A stretch of DNA of 48,832 bases from Moraxella nonliquefaciens. Its GTDB lineage: Bacteria > Pseudomonadota > Gammaproteobacteria > Pseudomonadales > Moraxellaceae. The notes beneath the pieces are model-generated. The model did no database searches. It was not told the origin of the DNA and saw only the letters and a list, made by a program, of their open reading frames with translations. The stretch lies in the NCBI RefSeq assembly GCF_001679005.1, contig NZ_LXTW01000004.1, positions 1 through 48,832 of the forward strand. Reading direction: 5' to 3'. Position numbers and translations under genes: made by a program. This document shows, one piece after another, positions 1-7,495 of the stretch (positions are counted from its first letter, which is position 1; the number at the start of each line of letters is the position of its first letter).

Positions 1-776
1 GACAGGGTTTTATTGGTAAAGCAGTCGCTCAGAGATTGAACGAGTTGGGGCATAATGTTACAGGTCTGGCACGTACGCCAAAACAATATGATAAACCCAT
101 ACAGTTTTGGCAAAGGGATGCTAGGACACTTACCCAAAACGAGCTTTCTCTATTTAGTCATGTCGCCATTATTATCACGCCAAACCGTGAGTTGGATGAT
201 AGGGTGAAAGCCTATCGTGAGAGTTATTTGGCAGTTTGTGAACATATTGCAGGGCTTGATTTGCCTAATATTTACCGCATATTATTTGTTTCTTCTACGT
301 CTGTGTATGGCGAGAGTGGGGGTGAGTGGATAGATATTGATACGATGGCATGCCCCATCACAGACACAGCTGATGTACTGTTACAAGCTGAGCAAGTGTT
401 ACAGCGTGCTTTTGGTGAGAGGTGTGTGGTGATTAGACCATCTGGCATTTATCACGGCGGCAGCATACGAATGAAACTAATGGCTCAAACTGCCCATATA
501 AATGGTGTGCCAATCTCCCATTATACCAACCGCATTCATCGTGATGATTTGGTTAACGTGATTTGTCAAGTGTTGAATCTGTCTGTTTCTAAGCCTGTGT
601 ATCTGGCGAGTGACTGTGAGCCTGTTACCAGTCTTAAAATGATGAGCTTTTTGTGCCAAAAATACGACTGTCTTCCACCAAGGGTTATTCATGCTACACC
701 CACAGGTAAACGTATTCGGGGCAATGTTGATGATTGGCTTATTTTTAAAAACTATCAGATGGGTTATGGGAATTGA
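1..776 (+). CDS. NAD(P)-binding SDR/epimerase-like protein (YeeZ type), 5' end outside window
   Basis: The frame is open from base 3 and has no stop before the window edge. It begins QGFIGKAVAQRL, the second half of a GxxGxxG dinucleotide-binding loop, so the first few residues lie upstream and the TTG at 36 is not the real start. Later features fit an extended/atypical SDR: a hydrophobic strand near VAIIITPNR, the strand ILFVSSTSVYGE (Ser and Tyr of the SDR active-site area), and RPSGIYHGG followed by the IHRDDL motif typical of YeeZ-like epimerases. About 258 residues are visible. A strong terminator follows. The substrate is unknown. Family assignment is fairly secure, but specific function is not. 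Confidence 0.8.
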   Translation, partial: QGFIGKAVAQRLNELGHNVTGLARTPKQYDKPIQFWQRDARTLTQNELSLFSHVAIIITPNRELDDRVKAYRESYLAVCEHIAGLDLPNIYRILFVSSTSVYGESGGEWIDIDTMACPITDTADVLLQAEQVLQRAFGERCVVIRPSGIYHGGSIRMKLMAQTAHINGVPISHYTNRIHRDDLVNVICQVLNLSVSKPVYLASDCEPVTSLKMMSFLCQKYDCLPPRVIHATPTGKRIRGNVDDWLIFKNYQMGYGN

Positions 777-797
777 TTATTTGTTGAATTGATGGGT

Positions 798-828
798 AAA
801 AAAGGGGGTATGTTGCCCCCTCTTTTTT
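798..828 (+). terminator. Rho-independent terminator after the SDR-like gene
   Basis: A GGGGG/CCCCC stem (804-808 with 816-820) is flanked by A6 upstream and a T6 run at 823-828. It lies 22 bases after the stop codon of the SDR-like gene. Because it has A-tract and T-tract on opposite sides it could work in both directions and also end the convergent transglycosylase transcript. Confidence 0.85.
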
Positions 829-834
829 ATTTGG

Positions 835-867
835 TCATGTGTCATTAATAATCATGTGTCATTAATG
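835..867. repeat. Short direct repeat, two 16-base copies
   Basis: TCATGTGTCATTAATA (835-850) and TCATGTGTCATTAATG (852-867) are adjacent copies in the space between two convergent genes. There is no coding potential here. It looks like a small tandem duplication. Confidence 0.6.
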
Positions 868-1001
868 ATTGTTAGCGGACATTATTTATTATCCCATCAG
901 AATTTATACAGCGATAAATGATACTACCATGACAAATATCACCAAACGAGCATTGACCAACTGACCTCCAAGAGTGTTAGGTTTCGGTTATTTTGCAGAT
1001 A

Positions 1002-2243
1002 TTACCGACTGATGGATTGTGGGTTGATACTGCCATTTTTAGCCATGATGAGACGATAAAATTTCTGTCCTGCACGTCCATTAACAGGCACACCCATTTT
1101 ACGCTGATAATCTTTGATGGCGATGCGAGTATTATCGCCGATGATGCCATCAACATTACCAATATTATAACCATTATTAATAAGTGCTTGCTGAATTTCT
1201 TTGGCTTCACGGCGACTGATGCCAGGGTCATCGGTTGGCCAAGGGGTTGAAAAATTCACATTGGTGCTGTTATTTTCAATCAAAGTGGACAGATGAGCAA
1301 TGGCAAGGGCATAACTTTCAGAAGCATTATAAGAATAGAACGTATCAAAATTCTTGCCTACCAAGAATGCCGGCCCTTGTCGCCCAGCAGGCAGCAGTAA
1401 CCCCGCTGATACCATGTTATTCGGTAGGGGGCGACCGTCGGGTAGGGTAATGCCCATATTTTGCCAGTGGTTGATGGATTTTTTGTTGGTGCGGCCACTT
1501 GACCCTAAGTAGCCATTTAGTCTGACTTCATAACCCCAAGGCTCGCCACGACGATAGCCTTTTTTGGCAAGAAAGTTGGCGGTACTTGCCAAAGCATCCG
1601 CCTTAGAATTGACAAGGTCTTTACGTCCGTCATTGTCAAAATCTACTGCCAATTCCAAAAAGGTGCTGGGCATGAATTGAGTTTGACCAAATGCCCCTGC
1701 CCATGACCCTGTCATGTCCTGTGGGCGAATGTCGCCATTTTGGACGATGCGTAGAGCGTTGGCATATTCACCACGGAAATAGGATTGGCGACGGTCAAAA
1801 CAAGACAGCGTAGCAAGGCTGGTGAACAAATCTTTTTTGCCAAGAGTCTGACCAAAATTACTCTCAACACCCCACACGCCAAGAACATGTTCCGCTTTGA
1901 CTCCGTAACGGTTTTCAATGCGTCTTAATATGTCTGTCATCTCATGTTTGGCACGCAAACCATCCGCCACACGTTCACTGTCAACCAGTGATGCGTGATA
2001 ATCCCATGGGTCTTTTTTAAATTCAGGTTGATGGTTGAGTGAGCGAATCACTGTTGGGTCGGGACTGATGGGTCTGTGACGGTCAAAAGTGCTTGTTAAA
2101 CCACGAAAGTTATTGCTGTTTCTTAGGGTGTTTAGGCACTGATCAAAATGGCTTTGGGATAGATTGGGTAAATCGTTAGCATAAGAGATGCTGCTAGTGG
2201 TTAAGGCAATGATACCAAATACAAGAGATTTAAAATGAGTCAT
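1002..2243 (-). CDS. Lytic murein transglycosylase, MltB/SLT_2 family with C-terminal peptidoglycan-binding domain
   Basis: The 413-residue product has an N-terminal type I signal peptide (hydrophobic stretch at about 6-20, then SYA-ND cleavage) and no lipobox, so it should be periplasmic and soluble, unlike lipoprotein MltB. The catalytic domain (about 30-330) carries GVWGVESNFG, in which the Glu is the expected acid/base catalyst, and the GAFGQTQFMPST motif of the SLT_2 family. Residues about 345-405 form a PG_binding_1 domain (repeated DG-IGDNTR-AIKDYQ pattern). It would cleave the MurNAc-GlcNAc bond to make 1,6-anhydro-muropeptides. The gene is monocistronic and convergent with the preceding SDR-like gene. 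Confidence 0.93.
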   Translation of the reverse strand: MTHFKSLVFGIIALTTSSISYANDLPNLSQSHFDQCLNTLRNSNNFRGLTSTFDRHRPISPDPTVIRSLNHQPEFKKDPWDYHASLVDSERVADGLRAKHEMTDILRRIENRYGVKAEHVLGVWGVESNFGQTLGKKDLFTSLATLSCFDRRQSYFRGEYANALRIVQNGDIRPQDMTGSWAGAFGQTQFMPSTFLELAVDFDNDGRKDLVNSKADALASTANFLAKKGYRRGEPWGYEVRLNGYLGSSGRTNKKSINHWQNMGITLPDGRPLPNNMVSAGLLLPAGRQGPAFLVGKNFDTFYSYNASESYALAIAHLSTLIENNSTNVNFSTPWPTDDPGISRREAKEIQQALINNGYNIGNVDGIIGDNTRIAIKDYQRKMGVPVNGRAGQKFYRLIMAKNGSINPQSISR

Positions 2244-2364
2244 GAGAGTTATCCAGTAAAGGCAATATTTGAAAGTTAAAATATATTAAAACTAAAATGG
2301 CATGATCTATCATAGCCCATTTTACCATGATAAAAATGCTTTTTTGTAACTAGGATGTACCTAT

Positions 2365-2404
2365 CTTTTATGAAATGATTTGTACTTTTATGAAATGATT
2401 TGTG
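2365..2404. repeat. Tandem duplication, 20-base unit x2
   Basis: CTTTTATGAAATGATTTGTA (2365-2384) is followed directly by the same 20 bases with one change at the last position (2385-2404). It sits between the start of the transglycosylase gene and the end of the YsnF-like gene, in its likely promoter/terminator space. Confidence 0.85.
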
Positions 2405-2442
2405 TTCTGAAAATACTGCCATTTGTATGAGTTTCTAACACT

Positions 2443-2919
2443 TTATTTAATAATATTCTCCGAAGACTTATCCAAAAACTCATCACCTGTAACCACAAGC
2501 TCTTCATGTTGTACAGTGTCACTCACTGTTTTACTGATATTTTGGCTGTATTTATGCAGGCTTATCTCTTCGGCAACGTGGGTTTCTTTGCTAACCTTGA
2601 CCACCTCTTTACTGATTAAAATTTCCATAGGTTCACTGATGGGTGTATCATTCACCAACACGGTAGCAGGTCTGGCATCATCTAGCATGACCGCATCTGC
2701 CAAATCCATTAAATTGTCATTAACAATTTGAATGCTTAGATACTCTTCGGTCAGTTCAACAGGAATATTAACTGTTTTGGTACGAATAACTTTTTCAAGA
2801 ATTACCTTGCCTGATTGTACTTTTTGGGTATCAACAACCAAACGTTCAGCAAGCAGTTCTAAGGTTTGAGAATTATTAAGTGTGGTCATCTCATCATGTG
2901 TGGATTGGGGGTTTGACAT
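2443..2919 (-). CDS. YsnF/AvaK-domain (DUF2382) protein
   Basis: The 158-residue product has no signal peptide or membrane segment. Its core (about 17-150) has the DUF2382 pattern seen in full in the next gene: LELLAERLVVDTQKVQSG, then VIRTKTVNIPVELTEEYL, then a second half with VSKETHVAEEISL and a closing VQHEELVV. DUF2382 proteins are often stress-associated in soil and host-associated bacteria, but their biochemical role is not established. This copy lacks the PRC barrel of the neighbouring gene 270 bp upstream on the same strand and is more diverged. It probably arose by duplication of the C-terminal half of that neighbour. Confidence 0.8.
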   Translation of the reverse strand: MSNPQSTHDEMTTLNNSQTLELLAERLVVDTQKVQSGKVILEKVIRTKTVNIPVELTEEYLSIQIVNDNLMDLADAVMLDDARPATVLVNDTPISEPMEILISKEVVKVSKETHVAEEISLHKYSQNISKTVSDTVQHEELVVTGDEFLDKSSENIIK

Positions 2920-3150
2920 GGGTTAATTGTCCTTAATTTTCAACAAATTTTAAATATTGATTTAAATATTAGGCGTTATTTATGTTTTAAAATAATTTTC
3001 ATCAAACAACACCAAACAATACCAAATGTCATTCATCATACGCTTATTTAAGTTAGGTGGTGAATGGTTTTGGGTGAATGAATGTGGTATTTTAGCATGA
3101 TTATTTAAAAAAATGGTCATCATCAGATGGTAAATAATAACCCCAAAATT

Positions 3151-3181
3151 CAAAAAGCCAGAGCATTGCCCTGACTTTTTG
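3151..3181 (-). terminator. Terminator of the PRC-barrel/YsnF gene
   Basis: CAAAAAGCCAGAGC (3151-3164) pairs with GCCCTGACTTTTTG (3168-3181), allowing G-U pairs, with a three-base loop. Read on the minus strand it ends in a T5 run. It starts 12 bases after the stop codon of the 282-residue gene. Confidence 0.75.
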
Positions 3182-3192
3182 ATGTGGATGGA

Positions 3193-4041
3193 TTATAGAC
3201 CACGAGCACGGCGAACTTCATCGGCGGTAATGCCTTCATGGTTAACTACGTTACCTTCACGGTCAACCACGTTGCCCAAGTCGTCCACGTTTAACTCTTC
3301 ACGTTGGATGGTCTCCAAAATGGTCTCGGTGCGAGTTCCAGTGGTCTTGCCCAGTGTTACCTCTTCGGTAACAAAAGTATCTTTGCTGACATTAGCACGC
3401 TCTGCTTCTAGTTCAACGCTAATGGTGGCAGCACCTGCATCATCACCGATACGGCGGTCAGTTGGGCGGTTTACGGCAGTACGTTCAATGTGAGCACGCT
3501 CTTCTTCTAACTCAACTTCAACACGCTTCTCTTCACTCACCACACGTTTGGCGATACTTGCCACACCTGAGATGATACGGTCTTTATTGACAGACAGACG
3601 CTCTTCTAGTAGCTCCAAGGTGTTGGGTGCAGTGTAATGGTTGTCGGTCAGCTCAACACGGCTTTCAGCAGGCAGTGTTTCAGCGGTGAAATGTTCACGG
3701 TCTTTGGCGTATTGCTCTTGATAGTTGTAAACATAATCACGGTCATAAGCTTCCATCACTTCTGCTTGATCTTTGGTTAGGCTATCAAAGTACACATCAT
3801 CACCGACAATGCGAGACAGACCAGCTGGGATAAGCACTTCTTTTGAGCTGAACCAACCACCCACATCAACGATAAGATAACGCACTCGTCCTGTTTCTAC
3901 CTCTACGAGTACATCTTCAACCTTGCCGATTTTCTCTTCGCCAATGCCATAAGCGGTCTTTCCTGCTGGATTGTAGTAGTCTGTACCCAATACTTCACGC
4001 TCAGTGGCTTCAATGTCTTGTAAACGAACCAAACGACTCAT
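3193..4041 (-). CDS. PRC-barrel plus YsnF/AvaK (DUF2382) domain protein
   Basis: The 282-residue soluble protein has two domains. Residues about 5-90 are a PRC-barrel-like domain (GKTAYGIGEEKIGKVEDVLVEVETGRVRYLIVDVGG). Residues about 140-265 are a DUF2382/YsnF domain (LELLEERLSVNKDR ... VEVELEEERAHIER ... VSKDTFVTEEVTLGK ... ETIQREELNVDD). The C-terminal tail, NVVDREGNVVNHEGITADEVRRARG, is charged. Such two-domain proteins are commonly called stress-response or photosystem reaction-centre-like proteins by homology, with no proven activity. An AGGAGA-type ribosome site precedes the ATG. It is paired with a shorter YsnF-only gene downstream. Confidence 0.88.
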   Translation of the reverse strand: MSRLVRLQDIEATEREVLGTDYYNPAGKTAYGIGEEKIGKVEDVLVEVETGRVRYLIVDVGGWFSSKEVLIPAGLSRIVGDDVYFDSLTKDQAEVMEAYDRDYVYNYQEQYAKDREHFTAETLPAESRVELTDNHYTAPNTLELLEERLSVNKDRIISGVASIAKRVVSEEKRVEVELEEERAHIERTAVNRPTDRRIGDDAGAATISVELEAERANVSKDTFVTEEVTLGKTTGTRTETILETIQREELNVDDLGNVVDREGNVVNHEGITADEVRRARGL

Positions 4042-4483
4042 ATGTTTCTCCTAAAATAATGTTTATCTGTGCCTGATGGCAAAGGGGATTTAAAAAAGCA
4101 AGCCTTGACTTGATGAATGTATTGTAGGGAGATTTTAGAACGAAAAGTAGGAGAAGTTGGTAAAAAATAGGGGTTTTTCACATGTATTTGGTTTATTAAA
4201 TGTAAATATTATTAGTTTCATGTAAGATATGAGATATTATGTTATATTATGTTGTTTTTTGGTAATTTTTATCCAATATTGATAAAAATGATGATTGCTT
4301 TTGTGTGAAGATAGGCAATTTCTCCATTTTTTTAGGCAAGTATCTATTAAAAATCGCCAAAACCACAAAAATCAGCTATACTAACCGCCACAGTTATGGT
4401 TAAAGCCCAAATCAAAATAAATCAAAACCCCAAAAAGCAAAGCCAAAAACAAAGAAAGTAAATAAAGTAAAGAGAGAAATATC
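4042..4483. other. 442-base divergent intergenic region, PRC-barrel gene / rbfA
   Basis: This AT-rich region must hold promoters in both directions. A TATACT -10 candidate lies at 4377-4382, about 100 bases before rbfA, but no convincing -35 is visible. No ORF, tRNA or strong hairpin is seen. infB, the usual upstream neighbour of rbfA, is absent, so rbfA-truB must have its own promoter here. Confidence 0.5.
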
Positions 4484-4897
4484 ATGAGTCAACGTTTACA
4501 ACGCCTAGCCGATCAAATTCAACGTACGCTGTCTGTGCTCATACGTGATGAGATTAATGACCCACGCCTGACAGGGTTTGTAACCATCTCTGAGGTTAAG
4601 GTTAGCCCTGATTTGGGTTATGCTGATGTTTATGTAACCATTTTAGAGCCATCCCAAGATGGGGGTATGAATATTGATGCTCATCGTGAGAGCTTGACTG
4701 TCTTAAAAAATGCCGCAGGTTTTTTGCGTACTGAACTGTCGGCGACCATGAAGACTCGCACCACGCCACGTTTGCGTTTTCATTATGATGAGGTTACCGC
4801 TCATGGTAATCGTATGATGAATTTGGTCAATGAAGCCATGCAAAAAACGGACAAAACGGACAAAAGTAACGTTGATGAGGTGGATAACAACCAATGA
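4484..4897 (+). CDS. rbfA: Ribosome-binding factor A
   Basis: The 137-residue product matches RbfA along its length: the N-terminus RLQRLADQIQRTLSVLIRDEINDPRL is characteristic, followed by the KH-fold segment with VTISEVKVSPDLGYADVYVTI and the C-terminal TPRLRFHYDE. RbfA binds the 30S precursor near 16S rRNA helix 1 and helps late small-subunit maturation, notably at low temperature. The stop overlaps the truB start by four bases (ATGA), indicating translational coupling. The tail after residue 120 is hydrophilic and variable. Confidence 0.96.
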   Translation: MSQRLQRLADQIQRTLSVLIRDEINDPRLTGFVTISEVKVSPDLGYADVYVTILEPSQDGGMNIDAHRESLTVLKNAAGFLRTELSATMKTRTTPRLRFHYDEVTAHGNRMMNLVNEAMQKTDKTDKSNVDEVDNNQ

Positions 4898-5820
4898 CAA
4901 AGCAGATTGTCTCTGGGGTGCTACTCTTAGATAAGCCAAACGGTATCAGTTCGTATGCTGCCTTAACCCAAGCCAAACGCCTATTCATGTCGCCCAAATT
5001 TGACAGCAAAAAAGCAGGTCATACTGGCACGCTTGACCCTATGGCAACAGGGATTTTACCGATTTGTTTTGGAGATGCCACCAAATTTAGTAGTTTTGGG
5101 CTAGATGCTGACAAAGGCTATACTGCCATCATTAAGCTGGGTGAGAAGACCGATACGGGCGATAAAGAGGGGCAAATCATCGCTCAAAAAGACGTGCCAG
5201 TTTTTGAACAAAGTGAACTTGATAAACTGGCAGTTAGCCTAATGGGTAAACAAATGCAAACGCCACCGATGTATTCTGCCCTAAAAAAAGACGGTAAGAA
5301 GCTCTATGAATACGCCCGAGAGGGTATTGAGATAGAGCGACAGCCACGCCCCATTGTCATTCATCATTTGGCTTTAAATAAATTAAGCAATGATGAAATC
5401 ACCCTTGATGTCATCTGCTCCAAAGGCACTTATGTGCGAGTGCTGGGCGAGACGGTAGCCGAGCGTCTTGGCACGGTGGGGCATTTGACCGCTTTGCACC
5501 GCACCAGTACGGGCGGATTTGACGTGGCAGATGCGATAAGCCTTGATGATTTGGCGGATTTATCTTTGGATGAACGCTTGGGCAGACTTTTGCCCACAGA
5601 TGTGATGCTTGGTCATTTGCCCATGTTGAGACTGACAATGGATGAGACGGCACGCATTAAAATGGGACAACGATTAAACGTCAAAGACTGCCTTGATGAT
5701 GTGAACTTTGGTGATGATGCCATACAAATTCGGCTCTATCATGATGATGATTTTGTCGGATTGGGGCAAGTGGCGATGAGTGGACGATTGCAGCCCATCA
5801 AAGTGGTGCAGTGCTATTGA
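4894..5820 (+). CDS. truB: tRNA pseudouridine(55) synthase
   Basis: The 308-residue enzyme isomerises U55 in the T-loop of tRNAs. The N-terminus GVLLLDKPNGISSY and the catalytic motif GHTGTLDPMATGILPI (nucleophile Asp48) are unambiguous. KGTYVRVLGETVAERLG near residue 180 is the second family motif. The C-terminal region from about 245 is a PUA-like domain. It overlaps rbfA by four bases and is the last gene of this operon. The following 370 bases belong to the regulation of the next gene. Confidence 0.97.
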   Translation: MTKQIVSGVLLLDKPNGISSYAALTQAKRLFMSPKFDSKKAGHTGTLDPMATGILPICFGDATKFSSFGLDADKGYTAIIKLGEKTDTGDKEGQIIAQKDVPVFEQSELDKLAVSLMGKQMQTPPMYSALKKDGKKLYEYAREGIEIERQPRPIVIHHLALNKLSNDEITLDVICSKGTYVRVLGETVAERLGTVGHLTALHRTSTGGFDVADAISLDDLADLSLDERLGRLLPTDVMLGHLPMLRLTMDETARIKMGQRLNVKDCLDDVNFGDDAIQIRLYHDDDFVGLGQVAMSGRLQPIKVVQCY

Positions 5821-5939
5821 CAAAATTCCTTGTTTAAAATTCCTTGTTTTTGTGTGTAGATGAGATTGAGATATTGATGCAGCGTGTTTTCATCCCGTCT
5901 TGATTTTTATACATTTCATCTAAAAATAACAAATAATAC

Positions 5940-5969
5940 TTGCAAAAAACGCAGGGGGGGGGGTAATAT
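5940..5969 (+). promoter_or_regulatory. Promoter with homopolymeric G10 tract in the spacer (candidate phase-variable promoter)
   Basis: TTGCAA (5940-5945) and TAATAT (5964-5969) are separated by 18 bases, of which the last ten (5954-5963) are an unbroken G run. One G fewer would give the optimal 17-base spacing. A poly-G or poly-C run in a promoter spacer is the classical arrangement for slipped-strand control of surface proteins in Neisseria, and a poly-G tract upstream of uspA1 modulates its expression in M. catarrhalis. The -35 and -10 assignments are by eye. Confidence 0.65.
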
Positions 5970-6012
5970 ATGGATACTTTATGTAGTTTTGTAAAGTTTT
6001 TCTCCAATTCTC

Positions 6013-6060
6013 AACTTAAAATGGCGATTTACCGATGATTCGGTAGTTGCTTTTTAAGTT
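6013..6060 (+). other. Long imperfect hairpin in the OMP leader
   Basis: AACTTAAAA (6013-6021) pairs with TTTTAAGTT (6052-6060), and the inner TTACCGA pairs with TCGGTAG around a short loop. There is no T-run after it, so it is unlikely to be a terminator. It could be an mRNA-stabilising or regulatory structure in the leader, or a tiny inverted-repeat element. Confidence 0.5.
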
Positions 6061-6187
6061 GTGGCGTGGATGATGATTTGCCCCTGATGAGTTAATTACC
6101 TGTATTAATTACTTGCATCAAGTTGAGAGTGGGGCAGAGTTTGGTGGTTTTATTTTGTATTTTATTTGGTATTTTTAAGGAATGGTT

Positions 6188-6814
6188 ATGAAAAAGCTAC
6201 TTTTGGCAGCCCTATTGACAAGCACTTCAACACTGGCAATGGCTCAAATCTCCACCGATGGTCTGTATATACAGGGCAATGTTGGCGTATCAAAATTAGA
6301 AGCCAAAGTAGATGGCAAAAAACTCAAAGACAACGGCACTGGTTATACTGTTGCAGTTGGTAAAGACATGGGGGCGGTACGTTATCAAGCAGATTACACC
6401 AACTTTGGTAAAATCAAAGAAAATGGCTCAGACGGCGAGCGTGGCACTGCTAGCTATGAAGAGTGGAAGGGTACGATGAAAGCACAGTCATTGGGTCTGT
6501 CTGCCATTTATGATTTTAACACCACGGCAGGGCTAACCCCTTATGCAGGCGTGCGAGTTGGTGTTAATCAGCTAAAAGCCGATTACCATGATGTATCTAC
6601 TGCAATATCAGCAACGGGTCAGTTGACGGATATCACTGATAATTCATCAGTGAAAAAAACCAAAGTAGGTGCAGGTGTGCTTGCAGGTGTGCAATATGCC
6701 TTTAACCCACAAATGGCATTAGATGCAGGTGTAGAATATCACCACTTAGGTAAGTTTGATTATGCCAAAGTCAATCAATACGGTGCTAAGGTCGGTCTGC
6801 GTTATAACTTCTGA
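6188..6814 (+). CDS. Outer-membrane beta-barrel protein (opacity/OmpA-like 8-strand barrel)
   Basis: The start was set at the second ATG (6188), because AAGGA at 6178-6182 overlaps the ATG at 6182 but is correctly spaced for 6188. The 208-residue product has a signal peptide (KKLLLAALLTSTSTLAMA-Q). The mature part shows alternating beta-strands, a variable charged loop (residues about 70-90) and a C-terminal strand KVGLRYNF ending in Phe, the BAM recognition signal. Motifs TPYAGVRVGVNQ and ALDAGVEYHHLG resemble OmpW/opacity-family barrels. It should sit in the outer membrane as a surface antigen. The G10 promoter upstream suggests switched expression. Confidence 0.85.
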   Translation: MKKLLLAALLTSTSTLAMAQISTDGLYIQGNVGVSKLEAKVDGKKLKDNGTGYTVAVGKDMGAVRYQADYTNFGKIKENGSDGERGTASYEEWKGTMKAQSLGLSAIYDFNTTAGLTPYAGVRVGVNQLKADYHDVSTAISATGQLTDITDNSSVKKTKVGAGVLAGVQYAFNPQMALDAGVEYHHLGKFDYAKVNQYGAKVGLRYNF

Positions 6815-6997
6815 TTTTTTAAGACCAATAAAATCCCCTGTTCTCCACGCAGGGGATTTTATTTTTAATGCCATTTTAGGATTTTTATGTTATAATGGCG
6901 GTCATATTGCCTTATCTGTAAGGATGGGGCTTAGGCAAACCTTAGCAATGCAATGTTTGCCTGTATTTATTCGCATTGCGTATTTTAAGGATTGATT

Positions 6998-7264
6998 ATG
7001 CTAACCAATCAACAACGTGAAGACATCATCGCCAAATTCAAACGTGGTGAGAATGACACTGGTAGCCCAGAGGTGCAAGTGGCTCTGCTGACCGCTCGTA
7101 TCAACGACCTACAAGACCACTTCAAAGCACACAAAGCCGACCATCACAGCCGTCGTGGGCTTATCCGTATGGTAAACCAACGCCGTAAGTTGCTAGACTA
7201 CCTAAAAGGTAAAGACCTAAACCGCTACACCGCTCTCATCGGTGAACTTGGACTGCGTCGTTAA
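6998..7264 (+). CDS. rpsO: 30S ribosomal protein S15
   Basis: The ATG at 6998 is preceded by AAGGA (6988-6992) and gives an 88-residue protein, the usual S15 length. The sequence has TGSPEVQVALLTARI, HHSRRGLIRMVNQRRKLLDYL and the C-terminus ALIGELGLRR, all diagnostic. S15 is a primary 16S rRNA binder in the central domain. It lies directly upstream of pnp, the standard rpsO-pnp order, with a terminator between them. Confidence 0.98.
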   Translation: MLTNQQREDIIAKFKRGENDTGSPEVQVALLTARINDLQDHFKAHKADHHSRRGLIRMVNQRRKLLDYLKGKDLNRYTALIGELGLRR

Positions 7265-7290
7265 TATCAAGTTAGGCTGTCTAATTTTGT

Positions 7291-7322
7291 CAAAAACGGC
7301 GTGCATTTGTGTGCCGTTTTTG
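7291..7322 (+). terminator. Terminator between rpsO and pnp
   Basis: CAAAAACGGC (7291-7300) pairs perfectly with GCCGTTTTTG (7313-7322) and is followed by more T residues. It probably attenuates read-through from rpsO into pnp. Confidence 0.85.
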
Positions 7323-7351
7323 TTGTTTTAAGTTTTAACTTATTGATCATG

Positions 7352-7468
7352 ATTGATGAGATTGAGTTTAGAACTCTAAGAGATGTTTTTTAAAGTAGTG
7401 AGCATGTTATTAGGGTATGAAAAATCCAGCCAAAAACATCTCTTAGGGCTTTAAATCATCTCATCAAT
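7352..7468 (+). promoter_or_regulatory. Large two-part stem-loop in the pnp leader (RNase III-type autoregulation candidate)
   Basis: An outer stem pairs ATTGATGAGAT (7352-7362) with ATCTCATCAAT (7458-7468). An inner stem pairs CTAAGAGATGTTTTT (7376-7390) with AAAAACATCTCTTAG (7432-7446). Both are perfect. The structure ends about 28 bases before the pnp start. In E. coli the pnp leader forms a long stem that RNase III cuts and PNPase then degrades, giving autoregulation. Position and architecture match that logic, while the mechanism here is inferred. Confidence 0.7.
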
Positions 7469-7495
7469 AAAATAAGTGAATTAAAAGGAAAATCT

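Larger units (their letters stand above)
5821..6187. other. 367-base upstream region of the outer-membrane protein gene
   Basis: No ORF is present. The region holds a promoter with a G10 spacer (5940-5969), a 48-base imperfect hairpin (6013-6060) and a ribosome site at 6178-6182. The implied 5' untranslated leader is about 210 bases long. Confidence 0.7.

Noticed and set aside
36..776. TTG at base 36 as the start of the first gene
   Set aside because: The frame continues to the window edge with half of a Rossmann glycine loop, so the start lies outside the window.
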